A stretch of DNA of 64,000 bases, taken from Babylonia areolata (Eukaryota > Mollusca > Gastropoda > Neogastropoda > Buccinidae). Location: the NCBI RefSeq assembly GCF_041734735.1, contig NC_134900.1, forward strand, positions 32,349,370 to 32,413,369. The letters run 5' to 3'. The position numbers and the translations under genes were made by a program. This document shows positions 22,721 to 64,000 of this stretch, piece after piece; position 1 is the first letter of the stretch, and each line of letters begins with the position of its first letter. Under the pieces are notes generated by a model. It had not been told where the DNA came from. It did not search any database and saw nothing but the letters and a program-made list of their open reading frames with translations.

Positions 22721-24056
22721 AGTTCTGATAATGGCCCATGTGGATGTCTAGGCTGTAATTAATAATAGGCTGACCTTTTTTTCTTTTGTTTTGAACAGAT
22801 TGTGTTTTACATAGTGCTTACTGACATGGGAGCATTCTTTCAAAATTTTGTTCATTTCATTTTCCGGTGGTCATGAATTTCATCTTTGATGTGTGTAATT
22901 TGCTAGTGAACTGTACTCGAGTCCTGCAAATTTTTATGTTGAGCTTTTCATACATATTATTGTATCATGTGACTTGATTTACTACTACATGCAGTAGTAT
23001 GCTGCAAATTTTATTTCAAGCCTTTTATATGCGTAAAGAACACAATGTGTATTTTCTTTTCATTGGTTTAATTTTGGGAGTTTTAAAGGTGTATGATCAC
23101 TATGAGATAATCACATGTGATAATCATTAAATATTAAATACACAAGATATGCATGCTTAATGAGTATTAACACTAATTATGATCTGAATCAGCCATGGGA
23201 TATACTTTTGTACATTGCATTCATTGTGAGAATAATCAAGAGAGAATAATCAATATTTTGTTTGTGCCATTATTCTTTTAACTTTTCTGAGCGGTCTTCT
23301 TGGTGGAAAAAGATCAATGATAAAATAAACAGACAAATGAATATAAATAAATAATAACTGTGACACACATTATTCAGGTGAGGGTGGACTGAAAAGGTGA
23401 TTGTACAGTTTTGCATAATTCTGCATCCCCCATCTCAACTGCATTCAATGTTTTTGTGTAAAATAAAAAAAGTATTAATTTAAACTGTTCATTGCACCGT
23501 CTTCTTTTATAGTTGTGTAAGTGCACTGTATCATGTGTAAACGATGATGCCCAATTTACACATCTAACACAGCCTCACAGATCAGGAGTCACACAAAATC
23601 TTGAAGCAGAGGTAAAAGAGACAGGCTTTCACTTGATGTGACATCCCATAGGACTGAGGTAAAAGTTTTGGGTATGAATATGGGACGACAACAAGAAGTC
23701 CCATCACATGAACTACCGGTAGTTTAAAGTAAAATGATGGGGGTGGGGAGGGTCAACTACATAAAAACCATGTCGGTCAAGGGAGAGATAATTTATAGCA
23801 GGTTTTGCTTAACTCTAGTTTTCTCTCAATCGTTTTTTTGTTGTTGTTGTTTTGTTTGTTAGTTTTTTGGGCTTCTTTTTTTCCTTCTTCTTTTTTTATT
23901 TTTTTATTATTTTTATTTTTAACCATGTCATGATTCACTTAAAAATACAAAATTCAGTCAGAGAAGGCCATAAATCTAGCTTGTTAGAAAAATGTTGAGC
24001 ATGAAACCCACTTGTAAGAATTTTCATTGGGGGTGGAAATGACATTTGAAGAGTGA

Positions 24057-24162
24057 ATTTGTATAGAAATCCAACATTTTCTGGGATACTGATTGAACAA
24101 AGTTAATAATTTGTATAGAAATCCAACATTTTCTGGGATACTGATTGAACAAAGTTAATTCA
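24057..24162. repeat. 52-bp tandem duplication
   Basis: Two perfect copies of a unit beginning atttgtatagaaatccaaca. Confidence 0.95.
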
Positions 24163-26920
24163 TTTCCCCCCAGACCAGGGTGTTCCACAGACCATTTCAT
24201 CTTCAACCATCAAATGCTGACGGGTTTTTTGTCATTTACATTTTTCATCATTTTAATTTGTCTCAACAATCGTTGAAAGCTATGGATCTGATAGGAAAGG
24301 AGTACTCAGCAGTAATTAATTGTGCTGCGAAAGATTTGAATTGTGACACCACAATTCATGACAAATAAGGTCTGATGACTGAATTGAGAAGTGTTTATGT
24401 CCAACATTGTTTTTTTTTATGACAATGCAGATAGCCAATTATGTTGAACTAATCTTAGTGGCATGTCACAATTTGACCGAAATTGAAAGTGAGCAAAAGA
24501 CAATGAGATTGCGTTCAAGCCACCACACACCAGTCCAAGGGATACAAGTGAACTGATATTATTGAGAGTTTTAAAATACTAAAACATGGAAATGGAACAT
24601 ATGTACAATGTGGATGGCTATATACAAATGTGTTTGTGCATGACTACAATGGGAAACATGCTCAAAATTTATCATGTCACACTAAATAAATCATGCCACA
24701 ATGACCAATGAATCTGAGCTTATACTCAGTATATATCTTCCCAAGACGACGTCAGGAAATGGATCAAACAACAAGAACACTCATGTATGCTATGCCACAT
24801 CTTATGACGCAACTCAACATAGCACAGAAATGCAAGACTGAAGGACTAGAAAAGCAAAGACCTAGAAAGCCATGGTGAAAGAACTGAGTCCACTAACACA
24901 AACTATTTGTCTCATGACAAGCAAAAGGTTATACCAGGTTATTCAGACATCCCTTGTAAATGACCTGCTAACATCATGTCTTTTTAAAAAAAACAGATTT
25001 TTTGGTTCACCATCTTCAGAGTAATACGTCACTCCACATAAAACCCATTTCCTTATTGTGCTCTACAGTGCTCATTTTTATCCAAACGTACTACACTACA
25101 CACTAACCCACAGCTAAAATCCAAAATAAACACACTGCATTGATTAACACAACCCAGCACACACCCTTCATATGTGCAACCACTTAGTCCATTTACATCC
25201 AGGTTACCATCAGGTACAATGTACGTTTCATTGCCTCCACAACACCAAAAGGAATTCCAAAGCCACAAATGTGTTTGTCCTCCAAAACAGCTTCCCCTGT
25301 CATCCTCAGTTGTACCCTGCCATTGTTTGTGCATGGAAAGTGCTGCACTAACCTCCTATACCAGGCTGCTTCTCTTCACCCCCTTTCCCTTGCAGCAATT
25401 TAAAGGTGTGTTCACTGATGTAGGCAAAATTTAAAGAATCATATTTAAATGAGATTCACTGCATCCCCTGAATATATGCTTGAATGTTCTGTGCAAATTC
25501 AAATAAAAAAGTTTACTGCTTTGAACAAGTCTGAATGGTAAGACAAAACTGACCTTTTCATGGTCCATCAACTGGTGCACCTGAAGCAAACCTGACCAAA
25601 AAGCATCCAAGTTAACTGTCAGGTTCAATGCCTGTTCCTTTCTGCGCTCCTCACAGTACGAACATGTTCTAAATGATTCCTACCCTAAAATTATGTCTGG
25701 TCTACCAACCCTGACTGGTGTAACTGTGTACAAGCTAACGGGGATTCCGTTCCAGATCTGGCCCAATATTAAACAAATCTATAAAGGGCAAAAAACAAAC
25801 AACAAAACAAAATAAAACAAACGAAAAAAGCCAAGTTCAAACCCTGGGACCATAAAACAAACTGAAAGCAGCGGCCAAGGCAGGTGTGAACTGGTGTTTC
25901 AAATGGCACCACCAGGTATCAATGTGGCATTCTGAATCTGTCCCTTCTGAAGACACTGTCATACATCATCTTTTTTTCTGACCCCAAAACTAACACTTCA
26001 ACACCCTGCCCCTGAGCCATGAACACAACACAGCTCAGTTCAAACTGTCCTTGGGTCTGTGACAGAAAAATCTACATCTGTCACTTCATTACTGCCTGAC
26101 CTCAATACACCACCTACCCCTTTCAGCCAACACTTGTGCAAAAGGAAATGCAGCAAAGACTCCCCCCCCCCCCCCCCCACCCACACACACCCCCCCTCTA
26201 AAGCTATGGCACTCTGTTCCAAAGAGCTGGTACAGTTTAGAATCTTGTTTGAAATAAGTCTCAAAGGACAAAACTAATGATTCATGTCTGCCTTGTCCTG
26301 AAACAAATCATTTCAAGTATCTGCTGGGATCTAGCGGGCATCCAACTCTAAGGACAAACTTTGTGCATGGACTGGACACAATTCTGCCATCCCCAGGAGC
26401 AAGAGTACAGAAAATACGTTCATATAGATGACAGAAGATATTTCCATCATTCAACAGAAACCACAGGTGAAGGTACCTTTTTCAAATGCTACATCACTGG
26501 GAAGACCAATCGACGAAGCTGAAAGAAAAGTGATAAGACTTCCTGATTTATTTTTCTTGAATCAAAAAAGACTTCCTACCCTGACCAGGGCCCCATGTAA
26601 TGCCTATGCTATGGAATTCACAGAGTGAAAAATAAACATTTGATATTCTGTCACTTTTTTCCCCATCCCATTAATTTGTAAGAGATAGGAGTGGACAGTA
26701 TATGACACCAAACTGTTTGTTACTAGTGTTTTGTGTTTTCTTGTTCAGAAAAAAAAGTGTGCTCATCAAAACTGTGAGCCAAGCAAACATGTCCAAAACT
26801 GCAGTTCAGCAACTTCCATGAACACACCTGTCTTTTCGAAGTTTGCGCATGTCTATCATAATTATTATTGTAAGTACTATTTCTCTTGTTTAGACTTAGA
26901 GCTGCCACTTTTCCAGGACT

Positions 26921-27282
26921 ACTTCTTCTTCTGCGTTCACTCGTATGCACACGAGTGGGCTTTTACGTGTACGACCGTTTTTACCCCGCCATGTAGGCAA
27001 CCATACTCTGTTTTCGGGGGTGGGCATGCTGGGTATGTTCTTGTTTCCATAACCCACCGAACGTTGACATGGATTACAGGATCTTTAATGTGCGTATTTG
27101 ATCTTCTGCTCGCATATACACACGAAGGGGGTTCAGGCACTAGCAGGTCTGCACATATGTTGACCTGGGAGATCGTAAAAATCTCCACCCTTTACCCACC
27201 AGGCGCCGTCACCGTGATTCGAACCTGGGACCCTCAGATTGACAGTCCAACGCTTAACCACTCAGCTATTGCGCCCGTCGCT
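26921..27282 (-). mobile_element. SINE family A copy
   Basis: Head gcgcaatagctgagtggtta on the minus strand near 27260-27280, B-box GGTTCGAATC, full body, and tail cttcttcttctgcg on plus at 26926. Confidence 0.9.
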
Positions 27283-27999
27283 TTTCCAGGACAACAAATA
27301 ACTTCTATTTTGAATGCAGACCATGGTTACATATGGAAACAAATACAGATAGTTTAATAACACAAAAAATAAAAACACGTAATTGAAAACAAATATCAAC
27401 AATATAACACAAACATGCTAATGACACACTGATAGTGATACAGTGTCAACATTTTACTCTCCCTACACACCTATGGCACAATGATTTTCATTATGAAGAC
27501 TAAAGAAACAGAAGAGAGAAAACAAAGAAAAAGAAACAAACCAAAATGATAACCAGAACGATACAGACCATATCACCACCATGAAAAATGGATCTCCTGA
27601 AACACTCATGCTGAGCTTTAAAAAAAAATTCCTTTTTTAAAGATACACAGCAAGGGGTCATTGGAAACTATATCCAAAAGCAGAACATGTGTTTAGAGTA
27701 CATACAATTCCAAAACACACATATAAAATCAGTACTCCTCCACTGCCAGGCACCTACCCTCAAAGTGGCCTTACACTCCTCAAGGAGCCCAAAGTCCAAC
27801 AAGTCAAAATAAATACAATGAACATTCTTGTTTAACACCACTACTGTTGTTTCAAAACCTAAACTCACCTGATAGAAACCCCACAATCTGAATTCATCCA
27901 AGTCCCCCCCCCCCCCCCCCCTCAAATCAAAGTGAGCCACACAACAAGGAGAAGAGAACATACAGTGGACATGATAAGTGCAGGGATGCAGGCAGTGTG

Positions 28000-28440
28000 G
28001 ACTATAAGAGCGAGTACGGTAATGGAAAAGCTGCCGGCCAGGATCACATTGGTCTTCTATTCTTCTTTTTTTGCTGCCCCATCATGCACCATTTCAGTGG
28101 CATAACTCCTATGCCACTCATTCCAAGTCCCCCATTTTCAACCACGCCTAGGTTTGTCTGTCAAAGTCCCAGTGCTGGCAGTCCACATGGAACCATCAAT
28201 GTTAGGTCGCCAGGAGGCCACACACCAGAGGAAACCCCACACTGCTACCAAGTCACTTCGGTGGTATTCAGGAGTGCCTGTTTTGATTTATCACACTTAG
28301 GACCCCACCTATTTTTCAGCGCCCTACTGACGACATTAATCGCTTAGTCATGGAGTGAGCATCATCAGAGTGGATCAGCCATCACAGAACATATTAGTCT
28401 TGGGTCCTACCATCAGATGCCACATCCTGGTAAAGCTAAG
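28000..28440. repeat. Unclassified repeat-like segment
   Basis: GC-richer than its surroundings, with no long frame. Blocks such as ttaggtcgccaggaggccac and gagtggatcagccatcacag have the look of a degraded dispersed element. No homologue is visible elsewhere in the window, so this is a weak call. Confidence 0.3.
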
Positions 28441-29739
28441 GTACTGCAGCTGCAGGTAAACACAGCTCCTCTCATCACTCCCACAACACGTTCAACACTG
28501 TGATACCTGCCACCCCACCGCTTTGGTCTTAGCACGTCTCGGCAAGTCAAAGGGACAACAGTGAATACACTGACACATGCGTGCAGAAAACACTGACACA
28601 TGCATACAATATGGATACATATGTATGTAAATTGTTTTCAGTCCTGTTAAGATCCACCACACTATGCAAGTCTTCACATCAACAGGTTTTATAACATGCT
28701 ACCTGGCACTACGGTATCAGAAACAAACAAAAAATGGATCATTATCATGCATCAAAATCTCTCATGCAACCGATCATTTATCAAAATTTGTCAAGGAATC
28801 AATCATCATCATATCAAAAGCAACAACAACAAAAAAAGAGGACAAAAAACAGCCACTGGAAGGGGAACCCACGAAATCAAGTGGATAACGAAATTGAAAA
28901 TCCATGTGTTCCAGCACCATGCTTCAATAAGAATAACTGAAAAAAAAAGAGAGATAGAGAAAGACAAAGAAAGAAAATAAGAAAAAAAATATCCAAGAAG
29001 AGTGAAAACAGTTCATTTCCAAGGGACTGTGCAGCACAAGAAGGGTAGTGGTGTAGAAGCATGCATGCACCACAGAAAATGCGCCACAGTGCCACAAAAC
29101 AAACCCACTGACACTGGGGGGACCATTGCTGCAGGTGCACTGAGACTGGAAGCAATATGTCAAAAACTGAACAGGAGAATACATGTCTCTCACGTATTAC
29201 TGACATGTTTATTTACACATGTGTAAGACAAAAATTATTCCATAGATAATAACTGCACCAGAAAATATCCATTCTCTACAAGCCCCATTGCATGAAAATC
29301 AACAACAAAAGAGAAAAAAAAAAAGGCAAAGCCTTCATGGCTCACGTGTGATTCCTAACAATTTTGGGAAGACACACACCTGCACCACTTCCTCTCAGGA
29401 AAGGGAAAAACAAACAAACAAAAAAACAGAGTGCTGGGTGGCGACTGTCAACTAACACGTTCAGACTGATATGAAGAGAACTGAACATGATTTACAGAAA
29501 TCATGAAGTTTATCCATCAGTCAGAGTTGAAAGTGGCAGAAAACTTGTATTCAGAAGCTGCTACTGCTCTGCAAACTGTTTTCGTCAACAAGTGTCTTAA
29601 TCCACAAGAAAAATATCAGTTCTGACAAAATAACTGCTGTTAATCCATGGGTCAGTATGAAAGATAAATGTGCTAAAGTTTTCTGAAAAATAACAATGAA
29701 ACTACTCTGGAAATGATTACCACTTTGCATTTATTGTCC

Positions 29740-29960
29740 CCTTGCCTGGACATTGAAATTGGAATGTGCGTAAAGAACTAATTTTTTTTTCTTTTTCTGA
29801 GCCAAATTTCATAAAACAGACAAAGTATTTCCAGAGAAAATGAGTTTACCAGTTTGCCAAAGACACATGTTCATACATACATGCACACACAGACAAACCT
29901 AAACATAGTTGTTACATAGACTCACTCTGTTTACACACATGAGCCAAAAAAACCCACAAC
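29740..29960. repeat. Copy of the element end also seen at 52860-53097
   Basis: Shares gccaaattt, acaaagtatttccagagaaa and the terminal catagactcactctgtttac then gagccaaaaa with 52860-53097. Confidence 0.7.
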
Positions 29961-30766
29961 ATGAATCACTTGTAATGTGCAGCCATAGTCACCAATCCAA
30001 CCAACCACAAATGGTTTCTGTTCTCTGCTGTACCATTTGTTTCAGCATGTCTGGTCTGACCCAAACGCAACGTAACTGCCATCTCTCAATTCAGCAACCC
30101 TGGACCTTTTATCAGTCCATACTATCTGATGTCTCCTTCAAACCGACACTGAAACCGGAACTTCGTGCTCAGCAACTTTTTCAGCGATAAGTTCTCCCAC
30201 AAGCAGTAAAAATTTGGTAGCACATTTTTACATACAAAAATACCCACAAACATACATATCCCACCATTCCACTGGAGGAAAAAAACAACCACAAACAAAC
30301 AAAAAAACGGCTAGCAAGCACACATATGAACATAATGTTCCCCATGCATTAAAATCACTGACTGAACTCGGGTGAATCAAGCACTGGTTACAACACCGCT
30401 ACTTGTCAACAACAGCTGCAGCAGCAAACCGATCTACTGATGTTACATGAATTGTACAATGTCCCTCTGTCCCCTCCCCTTTAAGTCCAGATGACCTGCT
30501 GCCATTCATATAAAGTGTGTATAGATATATATATTATATATATATAAACTATATAAAGAATATAGTAGGCAAGGGAAGTCCTCCCTCTTCCTCTCTCTTT
30601 GTTCTCTCCACACTTTACAGCATCACAACACTATGTACACAGGTGGAGCAGGCAGTGTTCACTGGTTGTCTTCAAGTCAAACAGGAACAAAAAGAAGAAG
30701 AACAAGGAAGTCAGCCCTCTCCCCCAGCCAACACTGTTTCTCTGCCCCTTCAGTTTCAGCTTCAGC

Positions 30767-61404
<30,638 letters not shown>

Positions 61405-61459
61405 CTGGAAACACAGAAAAGTGATTTGTCTGATCTTTCTTTCTCTTTTATTCATGGTC

Positions 61460-61559
61460 AATGTGTGTGTGTGTGTGTGTGAGAGAGACACAGAGAGAGT
61501 CAGAGACAGATAGAGATAGATAGAGAATGTGTGTGTATGAGACATAGAGAGAGTCAGAG

Positions 61560-61618
<59 letters not shown>

Positions 61619-61625
61619 CAGAGAG
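61460..61625. repeat. TG and AG microsatellites
   Basis: (TG)n at 61461-61480, agagagtcagagacagat repeats, and (AG)n at 61565-61613. Confidence 0.95.
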
Positions 61626-61786
61626 AAAATGTATGAATGAATCTTTATTTTCCTGTGATGGAGATATCAGCACACTGGTAAACTTACAAATCTGTCGTTT
61701 TGAGAGACACACACTGACACAGAAGACAGATGCATACAAATATATTATATGATATGATATTGATAAGGATATTTATATATAATATA

Positions 61787-61880
61787 CTATAGCACCTACC
61801 CTATTCTGAACGCTTTAAAACACAGAGTCATTTGCACAACAGGCCGTCTTCCTGGGCAGGGCAGACTTTAGACTCTAGTG
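61787..61880. repeat. Short dispersed repeat (aagcgctttaca family), diverged
   Basis: atagcacctaccctattctg, gaacgctttaaaacacagag and tcatttgcacaacaggccgt parallel 58330-58440. Confidence 0.7.
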
Positions 61881-64000
61881 CGTATATAGGAATAGAGAGA
61901 AAGAGGGACAAATGAGAATCAATGTTTAACATTTGTGGAATACCGTTTGTCATTGAGCTGACTAAAATTGGTAAAAACAAAAACATCAAATCACTTCAAC
62001 TGAAAACAATGATAAACCAAAATGGCAATGATATCAAATCACTGGAATAATGATGTAATCAACAATGTCATGTATTTAATGTTATGCTTTTTATACATAA
62101 TAAATAAATGTATGAAAACATATAGGTTTTGATTAAAGCATGTATGCAACATACCTAGCAGCCAAGGGCAACAGCTGACGACCAGCTTAGGGTGTTCAAA
62201 TTTCGCACTGATATTATATCACATAATGATATATATTATACAATTTCTCACCACCTTGACCCTCTATTAGGCATGCATCCAGTTTCAGAACGAGGCTTCA
62301 AACATTTGCTTTTCATGTGGTTGATTTTGCTGGAGTTCTCTCACGTTTTACGATTTTTTTTTTCATGTGTGTGAATTTCTGATGCGAGTTAAAATGGCAC
62401 ATTCGCAGTTTTAAGAGATTTTTTAATACTTCCTCAACGATGAATCTAGCGATGAATATGAAGGTTTTTCTGCCAGAATATCTTTGACAAATGGATGATT
62501 GTGGTGATGTGATTGTGAATGTGAATGTGGGGATCTTGGACAGTTCGATAATGACAAAAACCGCGTGCTGAGTGGATTTTCATGACTGGCTGGTCGAGTT
62601 TTTGGAAATGGCAGGTGCAGCGATAATCCATGAAAGTTAATTGGATGCAGATTTTTTTTTTCTCTTTTTACCGCCAATGTGGTTGACCTACTTGTAATAG
62701 AAACAACTTGATAATAAAATATGCAGGCCAGGAGAAAAAAAAATGTCTTAATACTCTAATGCATATTGCGTTCACATTTGGCGTGATATCAACCTGGCTC
62801 AAATTAAGCTTCTTTTTTTTTTTTAAGATAACCTTACAAAATGATCATTTTATAATTCATTGATTGAAATGCCATGGTTCTGAAGTGTCATATCTGAGAA
62901 CCAAGACCATGCTTCAAGAATAAGGTAGGGAAAATGTACATGCACTTCCCTGCTCAAACTTACAAGTAACACTGAATGACTAATGCACTTTGTTGTTTCT
63001 AAATAATTTTAATTGATCTACAGATTTAAATTTTACCACTCAAAGACTAACCTATAATTCATAAAGCATGTAAACTATTTCTGCAGGATCTTCAATGTTT
63101 ACCCAAACCACAAACAAAATTTCACATCAATGCTAACTGTTTAAATGCAAGTTACAGGTGTATGTATGCAGGTAGTTTCATACTCAAAGTCAGTCACAGA
63201 AAATAATCTGGCTGCAAAGGAAACAGTGCTGGAAAAAATGTGGCGTGTTCAACTTAAAGATTAGGGCTGAAAGGGTTAATCAAAAGCGAGTTTAAATTCT
63301 AATATTTGGAAATAAAAATGTTTTTTTAACACTCCAAGTATTTTTCAAAAATAAAATAAGAATAACAAGTGGAGACTACGTCACAAACATACTTCCGATT
63401 GAAACTGAAACTTGTTGGCGCTCCCAACGAAAAGAGTAGACGTGGTTCATTCCCTTGTTACTTTCGTAACAGATGGCGCTAAGCCATGAAAATTAACATA
63501 AAATATACAAGTGCTTAACTTAAACATGAAAAGAGATGGTTTTTATTTTTTTATGCCAATACTTTTCATCGGTCGTTATATATTGCACATACTGTAAAAA
63601 GTCATGAAATTATAATGTCGTAGACATTGGGAACAACTAATCTCGCAGTTGCGATATGTAAATAGAGACCACAGAGGTAATGGCCGCCAATTCGGTCACA
63701 CGCCGATTCAAGCCGACAACACCATGTACATGCTAAAGTATGCAAGCAAATTTGATCACACAAACTAAATGTTACTTACTGACTAAAGCCCATGCTATGC
63801 TGAATTTTTCCATTGTGGTTAATGCTTTGATTTTAGGTATGCATAAAATAATTTTCATCATCAAAACAAATCTGGGCGCCGCCATCTTTGAAAACAGTTT
63901 GTGTCCATGCACATTGCGTTTAAATTTCAGATTACAAACATACACAAAAATTCAAAACTGGTATCAATCTTAAAACATACTGTGACTGTTTCGTTTTTCT
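61881..64000. other. HCF1 intron or 5' flank, first exon not found
   Basis: AT-rich. I looked on the minus strand for the HCF1 N-terminus (the PRPRHGHRAV / VFGGGNEG region) and did not find it. A GC-richer patch lies at 63400-63480 and 63680-63720. Confidence 0.55.

Larger units (their letters stand above)
21016..30766. other. Gene-poor interval between convergent brambleberry and HCF1
   Basis: 9.7 kb in which no host coding sequence was recognised on either strand. It must contain the 3' UTRs of both genes. AATAAA-type signals are frequent (for example near 23325 and 23460 on plus) and cannot be assigned. It holds two SINE-A copies, several repeat tails, a 52-bp duplication, poly-C runs (26161-26180, 27906-27922) and AT-rich sequence. 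Confidence 0.6.

Noticed and set aside
25053-25434. Overlapping ~90-codon frames in the gene-poor interval
   Set aside because: No domain, no start context and no neighbouring exons. Possibly untranslated sequence of HCF1.
61881-64000. HCF1 first exon
   Set aside because: Searched on the minus strand for the expected N-terminal Kelch sequence and not found. It probably lies beyond 64000.

Overview
The window looks like nuclear DNA of a lophotrochozoan animal, most probably a gastropod mollusc. This is an inference from intron-rich genes of animal type, dense CA/TG microsatellites, and several tRNA-headed SINE families and LINE fragments of the kind common in marine snails. No gene in the window fixes the species.

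There are three host genes. (1) ATG7, the autophagy E1-like enzyme, is on the minus strand. Eleven exons from the start codon at 15342 down to 2378 encode about 418 residues. The remaining exons, with the catalytic cysteine, lie beyond position 1. (2) A brambleberry/KAR5-family nuclear-fusion gene is on the plus strand (15777-21015). It has five exons and encodes 545 residues. It is head-to-head with ATG7 across a 434-bp gap that looks like a shared promoter. (3) HCF1 (host cell factor) is on the minus strand. Twenty-two exons from 61404 down to the stop at 30767 encode about 1513 residues, and the first exon or exons lie beyond 64000. It converges on the brambleberry gene over a 9.7-kb gene-poor stretch. 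Exon phases are consistent across every junction in all three genes.

The most interesting item is in HCF1. The large central exon (35780-37063) encodes 13 copies of a nine-residue motif, E-C-D-G-[I/V]-H-G-C-P, separated by diverged acidic, Pro- and Gln-rich linkers. The array sits between the basic/low-complexity region and the C-terminal fibronectin domains. Vertebrate HCF-1 carries its proteolytic-processing repeats in that place, but the sequence here is different. I do not recognise the motif from any described family.

A second theme is minisatellites that overlap splice junctions. A 47-bp array in the ATG7 intron (about 1087-1990) is a copy of the end of the neighbouring exon with its splice donor. 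A roughly 27-bp array in HCF1 (33676-34230) contains the splice acceptor and first codons of the neighbouring exon. The introns and the intergenic region also hold at least ten copies of one SINE family, six of a second, LINE fragments of two types, one Ty3/gypsy fossil fragment, and many microsatellites.
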